Origin: a bacterium
GTDB taxonomy: Bacteria > Desulfobacterota > Anaeroferrophillalia > Anaeroferrophillales > Tharpellaceae
DNA length: 7,025 nt
Assembly: GCA_029935295.1 (NCBI GenBank)
Contig: JAOZKP010000149.1
Location: 1 to 7,025 of the forward strand
Direction of reading: 5' to 3'
Below are positions 1-5,984 of this stretch, piece after piece. Both the position numbers and the translations under genes were made by a program. The notes under the pieces were generated by a model. The model was not told the origin of the DNA, made no database searches, and saw only the letters and a program-made list of their open reading frames with translations. Numbering within the stretch: position 1 is the stretch's first letter; every line of letters begins with the position of its first letter.

Positions 1-43
1 TGGTAATGGTAAAAGCTTTTAAGAACTTAGAAAACTTAGAAAC

Positions 44-49
44 AGGTGA
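44..49 (+). promoter_or_regulatory. Shine-Dalgarno favouring the internal trpB start
   Basis: AGGTGA lies just before the ATG-ATG pair at 51 and 54. Aligned on the 16S anti-Shine-Dalgarno sequence, the second ATG falls at near-ideal distance. The ATG at 6 has too little upstream sequence in the window to judge. This site is the main reason for preferring a protein of about 400 residues over 416. Confidence 0.5.
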
Positions 50-50
50 A

Positions 51-1256
51 ATGATGGTTGAAGAAAAATTTGCGGTTCCCGATGAACGGGGTTATTTTGG
101 TGAATTCGGGGGCCGGTTTGTGCCGGAAACTTTAATTACAGCACTGAATGAATTAAATGAAGCCTGGAAGAGGTTTCGTAATGATCCCGATTTCCTGGCA
201 GAGCTTAAAGGTTGGCTGAAAGAGTATTGCGGCCGGCCGACGCCGCTCTATCGCGCCCGGAAACTGGAGGCGGCGTTAAAGATTAAAGAGATTTATTTGA
301 AGCGTGAAGATTTGGCACATACCGGGGCGCACAAGATAAATAACACCATTGGCCAGGCCCTTTTGGCCTGCCGGATGGGGAAAAAACGTTTGATTGCCGA
401 AACCGGGGCCGGTCAGCACGGGGTGGCGACGGCGACGGCGGCAGCTTTGTTCGGGCTTGACTGTGAAGTTTATATGGGTGAGAAAGACATCGAGCGCCAG
501 GCGATGAATGTTTATCGCATGGAACTTTTAGGGGCTAAAGTGATTCCGGTTAGCTCCGGCAGCCGGACGTTGAAGGATGCCACGAACGAGGCGATCCGCG
601 ATTGGGTAACCAATGTCGGCGATACCCATTATATTATCGGTTCGGTCGTCGGGCCCCATCCCTATCCGGCGATGGTGCGCGATTTTCAGCGGATTATCGG
701 GGTTGAAACCCGGCAGCAAATTCTAGCGACCCGCAAACTTCTGCCGGATGTTATTTTTGCCTGTGTCGGCGGCGGCAGTAATGCGATCGGGATTTTTCAT
801 CCATTTTTAGAGGATGATCTGGAACTTGTCGGGGTCGAGGCGGCCGGCTCGGGGATTGCGAGTGGGGCCCATTCCGCACCTCTGTCAGTGGGCCGGCCCG
901 GGGTTCTGCACGGATCAATGAGCTACCTCCTGCAAACTGAAGACGGCCAGATTAAGGAGGCGCATTCGATTTCGGCCGGTCTCGACTATCCCGGCGTCGG
1001 GCCGGAACACAGTTTTCTTAAAGACACAGGCCGGGTTCAATATATCTCGGTAACCGATGATGAAGCGTTGAAAGCGCTGCGGTTGTTATGCCGGGTTGAG
1101 GGGATCATTCCCGCGTTAGAGAGTGCCCACGCCTTAGCCGGAGTGATGCTCGAGGCGGAACGTCTCAAAGATAAGATCGTGGTCATCAATCTTTCCGGCC
1201 GGGGAGATAAGGATGTTGCGACTTTGGCGAATCTGGAACTTAAAGGGGGCGAGTGA
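51..1256 (+). CDS. trpB: Tryptophan synthase beta chain TrpB
   Basis: PLP-dependent beta subunit of tryptophan synthase, which condenses indole with L-serine to give tryptophan in the cytoplasm as an alpha2-beta2 complex with TrpA. Residue numbers here count from the ATG at 6. Family landmarks are the N-terminal YFGEFGGRFVPE (30-41), the PLP lysine K110 in HTGAHKINNT, the catalytic glutamate E132 in AETGAGQHGVA, the phosphate-binding loop GGGSNA (255-260) and the pyridine-nitrogen serine S397 in NLSGRGDKD. The frame is full length, about 400 residues. Start choice: an ATG at 6 opens the same frame and would overlap a possible upstream TAA (TAATG), but bases 7-50 are AT-rich and non-conserved. 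The ATG pair at 51/54 sits behind AGGTGA (44-49) and gives the usual short N-terminus. ATG 54 has the better spacing. The stop overlaps the trpA start, so the two are translationally coupled. Identity is very secure; the exact start is not. Confidence 0.97.
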   Translation: MMVEEKFAVPDERGYFGEFGGRFVPETLITALNELNEAWKRFRNDPDFLAELKGWLKEYCGRPTPLYRARKLEAALKIKEIYLKREDLAHTGAHKINNTIGQALLACRMGKKRLIAETGAGQHGVATATAAALFGLDCEVYMGEKDIERQAMNVYRMELLGAKVIPVSSGSRTLKDATNEAIRDWVTNVGDTHYIIGSVVGPHPYPAMVRDFQRIIGVETRQQILATRKLLPDVIFACVGGGSNAIGIFHPFLEDDLELVGVEAAGSGIASGAHSAPLSVGRPGVLHGSMSYLLQTEDGQIKEAHSISAGLDYPGVGPEHSFLKDTGRVQYISVTDDEALKALRLLCRVEGIIPALESAHALAGVMLEAERLKDKIVVINLSGRGDKDVATLANLELKGGE

Positions 1257-2065
1257 TGTCAAGACTGGATGAAAAATTCAAAGAATTAAAGAGCTCCGGG
1301 CGCAAGGCTCTGATAACGTTTATTACGGCTGGCGATCCTGATCTTGATGCAACTTGTGACCTGGTTGTGACTCTCGACGATGCCGGTGCTGATATAGTTG
1401 AGCTCGGGGTGCCGTTTTCTGATCCTCTGGCTGATGGCCCGACAATTCAGAAAGCATCGTCCCGGGCTCTGGCTCAGGGGGTGACCTTAAAGAAAATTCT
1501 GGCCGCGGTTGTTGAAATTCGGCAGCGAACCGATATTCCCTTAGTCTTGATGTCATATTATAATCCGATTTTCAGTTACGGTCTGGAAAAATTTGTTGTC
1601 GATGCTGCTGCCGCCGGTGTGGACGGGGTGATTGTGCCGGATTTGCCGCTGGAAGAATCATTGCCTCTGCGAACTTTAGCTGCCGGTAAGCTGGCAGTGG
1701 TGCCGCTCGCGGCCCCGACAACTGCGGATGAGCGCCTTAAGGAAATTGTTGCCGCCGGCAGTGGTTTCCTCTATTATGTAACTGTAACTGGGATTACCGG
1801 AACCCGTACCTGTCTGCCGCTGGAATTGGCCGCGACTCTGGATCGGGTCAAAAAAATCGCTGGTGATCTGCCGCTGGCTGCCGGTTTCGGGATTTCAACT
1901 CCGGAACAGGCCCAGCTTGTCGGCAAACACAGCGACGCGATCATCGTCGGCAGTGCTCTGGTTGAAATTATTGCCAACTCAGGTGCCGCCGCCAGCGGCC
2001 GGAAAAAGTTGTTAGATTTTGTTGCAACTCTGCGCCAATCTTTGGATGTTTTGTCAGATAACTGA
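1256..2065 (+). CDS. trpA: Tryptophan synthase alpha chain TrpA
   Basis: Alpha subunit of tryptophan synthase, a TIM barrel that cleaves indole-3-glycerol phosphate to indole and glyceraldehyde 3-phosphate; indole is channelled to TrpB. With the ATG at 1256 as residue 1, the catalytic acids in ELGVPFSDPLADGP fall at E49 and D60, the same numbers as in E. coli TrpA. The phosphate-binding strands GFGIS (210-214) and VGSAL (231-235) are present. Length is 269 residues against 268 in E. coli, so the gene is complete. A GTG at 1253 is in frame directly upstream, but ATG 1256 is preferred: it shares one base with the trpB TGA (TGATG) and lies about six bases after the G-rich AAGGGGG (1243-1249). 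This gene closes the trp block; the next gene is unrelated and follows a 70-base gap. Confidence 0.97.
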   Translation: MSRLDEKFKELKSSGRKALITFITAGDPDLDATCDLVVTLDDAGADIVELGVPFSDPLADGPTIQKASSRALAQGVTLKKILAAVVEIRQRTDIPLVLMSYYNPIFSYGLEKFVVDAAAAGVDGVIVPDLPLEESLPLRTLAAGKLAVVPLAAPTTADERLKEIVAAGSGFLYYVTVTGITGTRTCLPLELAATLDRVKKIAGDLPLAAGFGISTPEQAQLVGKHSDAIIVGSALVEIIANSGAAASGRKKLLDFVATLRQSLDVLSDN

Positions 2066-2070
2066 TTTTC

Positions 2071-2087
2071 TCAATTTAACTAATTGA
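2071..2087. promoter_or_regulatory. Inverted repeat, possible operator
   Basis: TCAATT-TAACT-AATTGA is a perfect 6-bp inverted repeat with a 5-base spacer, just after trpA and about 50 bases before the next start codon. It could be the operator of a dimeric regulator, for example the Rrf2 protein encoded at 3355. It makes a poor + strand terminator because an A-tract rather than a T-tract follows it. No known consensus was matched. Confidence 0.3.
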
Positions 2088-2111
2088 AAAAAATCATCAC
2101 AATGAAGGCAT

Positions 2112-2122
2112 TATACTTGACA
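2112..2122 (+). promoter_or_regulatory. Weak promoter-like boxes before the COG2122 gene
   Basis: TATACT (2112-2117) matches the sigma70 -10 consensus at five of six bases but has no good -35 at the normal distance; TTGAAA at 2084-2089 is 22 bases away. TTGACA (2117-2122) is a perfect -35 box, but the sequence 16 to 18 bases downstream lies inside the coding region and is a poor -10. A promoter in this gap is reasonable because it separates two functional groups, but no complete pair of boxes is visible. Confidence 0.25.
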
Positions 2123-2135
2123 AGGTTATTGGGTT

Positions 2136-2915
2136 ATGGCAATAGAGGGAGATCTTCCGCATCCACACAGTTATAGTGAGCGCCGCTACAGGAGTTCCGC
2201 CGGTTCCACCGGCTTTTCTTTTGTGGTTCAGGTGGAAGAAAGTGATCTTTGGATAAATATTCTGCAGCCGGTTATAAAAACCGCTGATTTACAAAATTTG
2301 GCTTATGAGCGGCTGCTCCATTACCGTACTCAGTTGACTGCTTTTTTGCAGAGATATCCTGACTGGGGTACCAGCCTGATTCCGGTTGCGGTCGCTGATT
2401 TTCCTTTTGCGCCGGTTCTCATGCGGAATATGATGGCGGCTGCGGATTTAGCCCGAGTCGGGCCGATGGCGGCAGTAGCCGGGGCTCTGGCTGAGGCAGT
2501 GGGTCGTGATTTAAGCAATAACTCAATCGGGGTTGTGGTCGAGAACGGCGGCGATATTTTCCTTACCGAGAAGTCGGAGTATCAGCTTTCGATTTTTGCC
2601 GGCAGTTCACCTTTGAGCGGCCGTTTGGGAATCAGGCTTGTCGAATCCCAGCCATTCAGTTGTGGTGTCTGTACCTCTTCCGGTCGGGTCGGGCATTCGT
2701 TAAGTTTGGGTCGGGCTGATGCGGTGACTATTGTTGCAGAAAATGCGGCTCTGGCAGATGCTATGGCGACGGCGATGGCGAATCAGGTCATGGAAAAGAG
2801 TGATCTGGCAGTAGTTGTTGAAAAAGCATTGGCAGTGGATGGAGTTACCGGAGTTGTAGCTATTCTAAATGATGATCTTTCTGTCGGCGGCCAGCTTGAA
2901 TTGATTGAAATATAA
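2136..2915 (+). CDS. UPF0280/COG2122 ApbE-like protein, predicted homocysteine synthesis factor
   Basis: Cytoplasmic protein of 259 residues in the UPF0280 (COG2122) family, distantly related to the FMN-handling ApbE fold. Family blocks are RVGPMAAVAGALAE (107-120), VENGGDIFL (135-143), CTSSGRVGHSLSLG (179-192) followed by RADAV, and a late ADAMATAMAN (207-216). In Methanosarcina acetivorans the COG2122 protein MA1715 was linked genetically to sulfide assimilation into homocysteine, together with a COG1900 (DUF39) protein and a NIL ferredoxin. That knowledge, plus the NIL ferredoxin gene encoded next, supports the role; the biochemical activity of COG2122 remains unclear. The ATG at 2136 is the only reasonable start, as TGA at 2118-2120 closes the frame upstream, and a weak AAGG (2122-2125) precedes it. 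No signal peptide or membrane segment is seen. Family assignment is firm; the role is inferred. Confidence 0.88.
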   Translation: MAIEGDLPHPHSYSERRYRSSAGSTGFSFVVQVEESDLWINILQPVIKTADLQNLAYERLLHYRTQLTAFLQRYPDWGTSLIPVAVADFPFAPVLMRNMMAAADLARVGPMAAVAGALAEAVGRDLSNNSIGVVVENGGDIFLTEKSEYQLSIFAGSSPLSGRLGIRLVESQPFSCGVCTSSGRVGHSLSLGRADAVTIVAENAALADAMATAMANQVMEKSDLAVVVEKALAVDGVTGVVAILNDDLSVGGQLELIEI

Positions 2916-2924
2916 TGATTTTTT

Positions 2925-2939
2925 GATTTTGCTAAAATC
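2925..2939. repeat. Small AT-rich hairpin between COG2122 and ferredoxin genes
   Basis: GATTTT-GCT-AAAATC is a perfect 6-bp stem with a 3-base loop in the 38-base gap before the ferredoxin start. No T-run follows, so it is unlikely to end transcription. It could be a minor RNA processing or stability element, or chance in AT-rich DNA. Confidence 0.25.
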
Positions 2940-2953
2940 GAATTAGGATTTTT

Positions 2954-3358
2954 ATGAAACGAATTTATGTTCTGCATTTTACTCAGAGCAATTATGATAA
3001 ACCGGTTGTCTACCAGCTCATAAAAAATTATGATCTTATCATAAATATTTTACGGGCGGTTATCCTGCCGCGTAAAGAGAGCTACCTTGTGCTTGAGATT
3101 GAGGGTGAAGAGGATCTCATCAATCAGGGTTTGGAGTACCTACGGGAAAGTGATGTTGCGGTTGAGTCAATTCGGAAAAGTGTTAAACGAAATGAAGAAA
3201 TTTGTACCAGTTGCGGAGCCTGTACGGCAATCTGCCCGGTCGGAGCGCTCTACATTGAGCGGCCTTCGATGAAGGTTCTTTTCGCACCTGAAAAATGCAG
3301 TGCCTGCGGTCTCTGCGTAAATGTATGCCCGCCCCGGGCTATGGAGGTAAACTTTTGA
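2954..3358 (+). CDS. NIL-domain 2x[4Fe-4S] ferredoxin
   Basis: A 134-residue soluble electron carrier with two parts. Residues 1 to about 76 form a NIL domain, a small ACT-like fold also found at the C-terminus of methionine-importer ATPases. Residues 80-134 form a bacterial-type dicluster ferredoxin. The cluster ligands are complete: C84, C87, C90 and C94 (CTSCGACTAICP), then C115, C118, C121 and C125 (CSACGLCVNVCP), consistent with two [4Fe-4S] clusters. In M. acetivorans the comparable protein MA1822 works with the COG1900 protein in homocysteine formation from aspartate semialdehyde. Here the preceding gene is the third known member, COG2122, so an electron-donating role in sulfide assimilation is a reasonable inference. 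AGGA (2945-2948) sits five bases before the ATG. The stop codon overlaps the TTG start of the regulator, which implies a shared transcript. COG1900 is not in this window. Confidence 0.9.
   Translation: MKRIYVLHFTQSNYDKPVVYQLIKNYDLIINILRAVILPRKESYLVLEIEGEEDLINQGLEYLRESDVAVESIRKSVKRNEEICTSCGACTAICPVGALYIERPSMKVLFAPEKCSACGLCVNVCPPRAMEVNF
3343..3347 (+). promoter_or_regulatory. Shine-Dalgarno that sets the Rrf2 TTG start
   Basis: GGAGG lies inside the last codons of the ferredoxin gene, seven bases before the TTG at 3355. It is one of the strongest ribosome binding sites in the window. It shows that the regulator starts at this TTG rather than at the in-frame ATG at 3295. Confidence 0.85.
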
Positions 3359-3795
3359 AGCTTTCTACTAAAGGTCGTTATTCTGTTCGAGCTATGGTTT
3401 CGCTCGGAATTCTTTCGGATTCTAACTCTGGACCGATTTCATTAAAACAGATCAGTGAAGTTGAGGGGATCTCGGTAAGTTATTTGGAACAGTTGTTTGT
3501 GCATCTGCGCCGTTCCGGTCTGGTTAAGAGTGTGCGCGGCCCCGGCGGCGGCTACCTTTTCGCTCGGGATCCCAAAGACATTTTCATTGATGAGATTATG
3601 GCTGTGGTCAAAGAGTCTATTAATCCGGTTAATTGTAAAGAGTGTGAGCAGTTTGATGAGGCCGCCTGTGCTTCCGGTCCACTGCGTAACGCTTGTTGCG
3701 TGACCCGGCCGATGTGGGACGAGCTTGATGAAAAAATCGGTACTTTCTTAAAGACGATATCTCTGGCTGACCTGCTTCAGGGACTTAACAGTTAG
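3355..3795 (+). CDS. Rrf2/IscR-type transcriptional regulator, probably Fe-S binding
   Basis: Winged-helix regulator of the Rrf2 family, 146 residues from the TTG at 3355. The start gives the standard N-terminus (M)KLSTKGRYSVRAM, follows a strong GGAGG and overlaps the ferredoxin stop (TTGA). The in-frame ATG at 3295 would add 20 residues that only read the ferredoxin gene out of frame. The recognition-helix region SVSYLEQLFVHLRRSGLV and the wing SVRGPGGGYLFARDP are typical. The effector region holds five cysteines (C94, C97, C105, C114, C115) where IscR has three [2Fe-2S] ligands. The position matching the IscR ligand His107 is Arg118 (CCVTRPMW). The C-terminal ISLADLL matches the family. 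Encoded between the ferredoxin and the desulfurase, it probably controls this cluster in response to Fe-S or sulfur status. IscR, CymR and NsrR roles cannot be told apart from sequence; the cysteines argue against CymR, which lacks a cluster. Confidence 0.92.
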   Translation: MKLSTKGRYSVRAMVSLGILSDSNSGPISLKQISEVEGISVSYLEQLFVHLRRSGLVKSVRGPGGGYLFARDPKDIFIDEIMAVVKESINPVNCKECEQFDEAACASGPLRNACCVTRPMWDELDEKIGTFLKTISLADLLQGLNS

Positions 3796-3801
3796 GTCAA
3801 G

Positions 3802-4980
3802 ATGTCCGGCACCAATCTCTATTTTGATTATAACGCCACGACCCCGATAGATCCTGAAGTTCTAGCGGTGATGTCAGCGGTTGCCCGGGATAATTTCGGC
3901 AATCCTTCCAGCAGTCACTGTTTCGGTCATCCTGCAGCCGCACTCGTACAACGTGCCCGGCTTCAGGTAGCCCAGCTTCTCCGGGCTGAAGCGGATGAGA
4001 TCTGTTTTACTTCAAGTGGAACTGAAAGCGATAATCTGGCTTTGAAAGGAGTGGTGTTGCCGCTTCTGCTTCAGGGGCGAAAACCGCATATTATTATTTC
4101 GGCAGTTGAGCATCCGGCAATCATTGAAACCTGCCTGTTTTTGGAGCAGGCCGGGGCGGCAATAACCCGTTTGCCGGTTGCAGCCGATGGCACTCTAAAC
4201 CCGTCTCAGGTCACAGCTGCAATCAGGGATGAAACTGTTTTGGTCTCTTTAATGTTGGCTAATAATGAGACTGGGGTTATCTTTCCTGTAAATGAAATTT
4301 CGGCGATTACCCGGGCGCATGGTATCCTGCTGCATACCGATGCCGTACAGGCTCTGGGTAAGCTGCAAATTGACGTCAGCGAATTAGGTGTCGATTTGCT
4401 TTCACTTTCAGGTCACAAGGTATACGCTCCGAAAGGAGTTGGTGCCCTATGGGTGCGGACCGGAGTTGAGATTGACCCTTTGCTGCATGGCGGTGGGCAA
4501 GAGTCCGGGCTTCGCAGCGGAACTGAAAATCTGGTTGGGATTGCGGCCTTGGGCCGCGCTTGTGAACTTCTGACTGAAAACATGACTGACGAGGGCCGCC
4601 GGGTTAAGTTGTTGCGTGATCGACTGGAATCTGAACTTGATGCCGCACTCGATCAGCAGCTGGTTTTTCACGGGCATCGTCTTTTGCGGGTACCGAATAC
4701 TATCTCTTTAAGTGTTCCATATGTTGATGGCGAGGCCTTGCTGGCCCACCTTGATCTCGAAAATATTGCGGTTTCGGCGGGTTCGGCCTGTTCCAGCGGT
4801 GAGCATCAAGGTTCTCCGGTTTTGCGGGCTATGGGCGTAAACTCAGATATCGCTCAAGGATCTATCCGTATTAGTCTCGGTCGCTGGACAACCGCCGCCG
4901 AAATTGATACTTTTCTCGAAAAATTCACTATTATTGTCCGTCGTTTATGGGCAATATCGCCTCTCTATAAAAACCGTTAA
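3802..4980 (+). CDS. Class I cysteine desulfurase (NifS/IscS)
   Basis: PLP enzyme that converts cysteine to alanine and carries the released sulfur as a persulfide for Fe-S clusters and other thio-cofactors. The 392-residue frame is complete. It has YFDYNATTPIDP (7-18), the cofactor loop TSSGTESDN (70-78), H104 stacking on PLP, D180 and Q183 in HTDAVQ, the Schiff-base lysine K206 in SGHKVYAPKG, GGGQESGLRSGTEN (230-243) and the catalytic cysteine C330 in SAGSACSSGEHQGSP. The long cysteine loop marks class I (NifS/IscS) rather than class II (SufS). The gene follows the Rrf2 gene after six bases, with AGG at 3794-3796 as a poor ribosome binding site, a typical Rrf2-iscS arrangement. No IscU/NifU scaffold follows; the next gene is unrelated. 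NifS and IscS names cannot be separated here. Confidence 0.95.
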   Translation: MSGTNLYFDYNATTPIDPEVLAVMSAVARDNFGNPSSSHCFGHPAAALVQRARLQVAQLLRAEADEICFTSSGTESDNLALKGVVLPLLLQGRKPHIIISAVEHPAIIETCLFLEQAGAAITRLPVAADGTLNPSQVTAAIRDETVLVSLMLANNETGVIFPVNEISAITRAHGILLHTDAVQALGKLQIDVSELGVDLLSLSGHKVYAPKGVGALWVRTGVEIDPLLHGGGQESGLRSGTENLVGIAALGRACELLTENMTDEGRRVKLLRDRLESELDAALDQQLVFHGHRLLRVPNTISLSVPYVDGEALLAHLDLENIAVSAGSACSSGEHQGSPVLRAMGVNSDIAQGSIRISLGRWTTAAEIDTFLEKFTIIVRRLWAISPLYKNR

Positions 4981-4995
4981 CCTTGGTCAAAGGTT
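4979..4995 (+). terminator. Weak hairpin at the desulfurase stop
   Basis: AACCTT-GGTCA-AAGGTT is a perfect 6-bp stem with a 5-base loop that begins within the TAA stop codon. Only one T follows directly (TCCTG), so it is a poor intrinsic terminator and could equally be a 3'-end stability hairpin. Confidence 0.25.
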
Positions 4996-5044
4996 TCCTG
5001 ACGTTCTCTATTTGTCGTTCTATTCTGATGAAATAAATGTTGCA

Positions 5045-5100
5045 GTGGTGTCAGGATCAAGTTATGGCAGCGGCCACCACAATTTTACGGGCAATGCCCG
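5045..5100 (+). ncRNA. Structured leader: two hairpins upstream of the membrane protein gene
   Basis: In the 171-base gap after the desulfurase, GTGGTG (5045-5050) can pair with CACCAC (5075-5080) around a 24-base loop. It is followed by the perfect small hairpin CGGGC-AAT-GCCCG (5088-5100). With the longer stem at 5106-5135 this makes three hairpins in a row before the next start codon, a layout typical of regulatory leaders. I could not match it to cobalamin, c-di-GMP or other riboswitch cores I know. The structure is seen in the sequence; the regulatory role is inferred. Confidence 0.35.
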
Positions 5101-5105
5101 CGTTT

Positions 5106-5135
5106 GTAACAATGGGGTCTCGGCCCCATTGTTAC
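5106..5135 (+). terminator. Perfect 12-bp hairpin, terminator or attenuator candidate
   Basis: Arms 5106-5117 (GTAACAATGGGG) and 5124-5135 are exact reverse complements around the 6-base loop TCTCGG. The sequence after it, TTTCAATA, has only a short T-run, so intrinsic termination would be inefficient. It lies between the desulfurase gene and the membrane protein gene, 16 bases before the latter's ATG. It could end the sulfur operon partially, act as an attenuator of the transporter genes, or limit ribosome access. Confidence 0.5.
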
Positions 5136-5151
5136 TTTCAATACTGTGTTT

Positions 5152-5952
5152 ATGAGTGCTGAATCTGCAGGTTTAAAAAATAGTTACCGGGTGCCGGGTC
5201 TTAAAGGTAAAATTAGGCTCTATTTTGCGGCCCTGATGGAGGTGCCGCTTTATCGTTTTGGCGAGCTCGGTAATATTTTTTACACCATCGGCAAGAATAT
5301 AATGGAGGGTGTGGTCCTCTATACAATGTTTACGATGGCGGAAAGTGAACTCAAGGTGGCAGCCGTTCTGGCCGTGGCCGTTAAATATGCCTATCCCGGG
5401 ATCTCTGTAATTAGCAGTAACTACACTTCCGGATTTATCGATCATCTTGAATCTGCAGTAAATCCCCTGGCCCAGATTTCCCGACTTATCAAAGCCCAGG
5501 TTGGGGTCGGCTGCGGTCAGGCGTTAGGCGGGATTGCTCTCTTCTGCTGTTTTCCTCCCATATTTAAGGGGCTTTTTTTAACTTTCTCCAGTCATAACTA
5601 TATTCTCGTGGCACTCTATTTACTGCACCATATTCTGGACGGTTCAGCTCAGATTTTAGAGGGTCGGAGCTGGTTTAAGATAATTGAAATTGTCCTAAGA
5701 AACGGCCGTTCTGTCCGTCTTTCTGAAAACTTCTGGGTGATCTACGCCCTTTCTCAGAATGTCCAGCTTATTCTCGGGCAGTGCTTTCTTTGGGGGGCCT
5801 TGTTACTGACCTCGCTGTATCAGGATCAACTTACCTCTTTTGCAATTATGGGCGTGGTTCTTTTCGGGTTAGGGTTGGTTGTCTGTGCCAAATTTATCCT
5901 GCCGTTGGCCTACTATCGCAACTTTAGAGAGATAGGTGAAAACCCTTTGTGA
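5152..5952 (+). CDS. Multi-pass membrane protein of unknown function, putative transporter subunit
   Basis: I do not recognise this 266-residue protein. It is strongly hydrophobic, with about five or six likely membrane segments near residues 40-62, 68-89, 117-142, 146-162, 193-221 and 229-254. A basic, non-hydrophobic N-terminus (SYRVPGLKGKIR) points to an internal first helix rather than a cleaved signal peptide. It has no FecCD-like permease motifs that I can see and is shorter than that family's roughly 330 residues with ten helices. The gene for an ABC ATPase begins 32 bases downstream, so it may be that ATPase's membrane partner. The start is uncertain: ATG 5152 is used, GTG 5146 is in frame just before it, and neither has a purine-rich ribosome binding site in 5136-5151. 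A hairpin-rich leader precedes it. The coding frame looks real from its length, composition and the downstream ATPase gene. Confidence 0.75.
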   Translation: MSAESAGLKNSYRVPGLKGKIRLYFAALMEVPLYRFGELGNIFYTIGKNIMEGVVLYTMFTMAESELKVAAVLAVAVKYAYPGISVISSNYTSGFIDHLESAVNPLAQISRLIKAQVGVGCGQALGGIALFCCFPPIFKGLFLTFSSHNYILVALYLLHHILDGSAQILEGRSWFKIIEIVLRNGRSVRLSENFWVIYALSQNVQLILGQCFLWGALLLTSLYQDQLTSFAIMGVVLFGLGLVVCAKFILPLAYYRNFREIGENPL

Positions 5953-5984
5953 AATAATGAGTCGCATCAGGTAATAGAATTTCA

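Noticed and set aside
528..719. Minus-strand open frames inside trpB, trpA, the COG2122 gene, the desulfurase and the ATPase gene
   Set aside because: All lie antisense within well-identified genes, have biased shadow composition and no independent start signals.
2911..2916. Perfect TATAAT just at the COG2122 stop codon
   Set aside because: No -35-like hexamer at 15-19 bases upstream, and the string is part of the last codons and stop. An internal promoter for the ferredoxin gene is not supported.
3295..3354. In-frame ATG at 3295 extending the Rrf2 protein by 20 residues
   Set aside because: The extension lies wholly inside the ferredoxin gene in another frame and resembles no Rrf2 N-terminus. 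The TTG at 3355 has a strong GGAGG at proper distance and gives the standard start.
4904..5155. + strand frame of 83 codons running from the desulfurase 3' end through the gap
   Set aside because: Its first third overlaps the desulfurase in another frame and the rest crosses the hairpins. No start signal or family resemblance.
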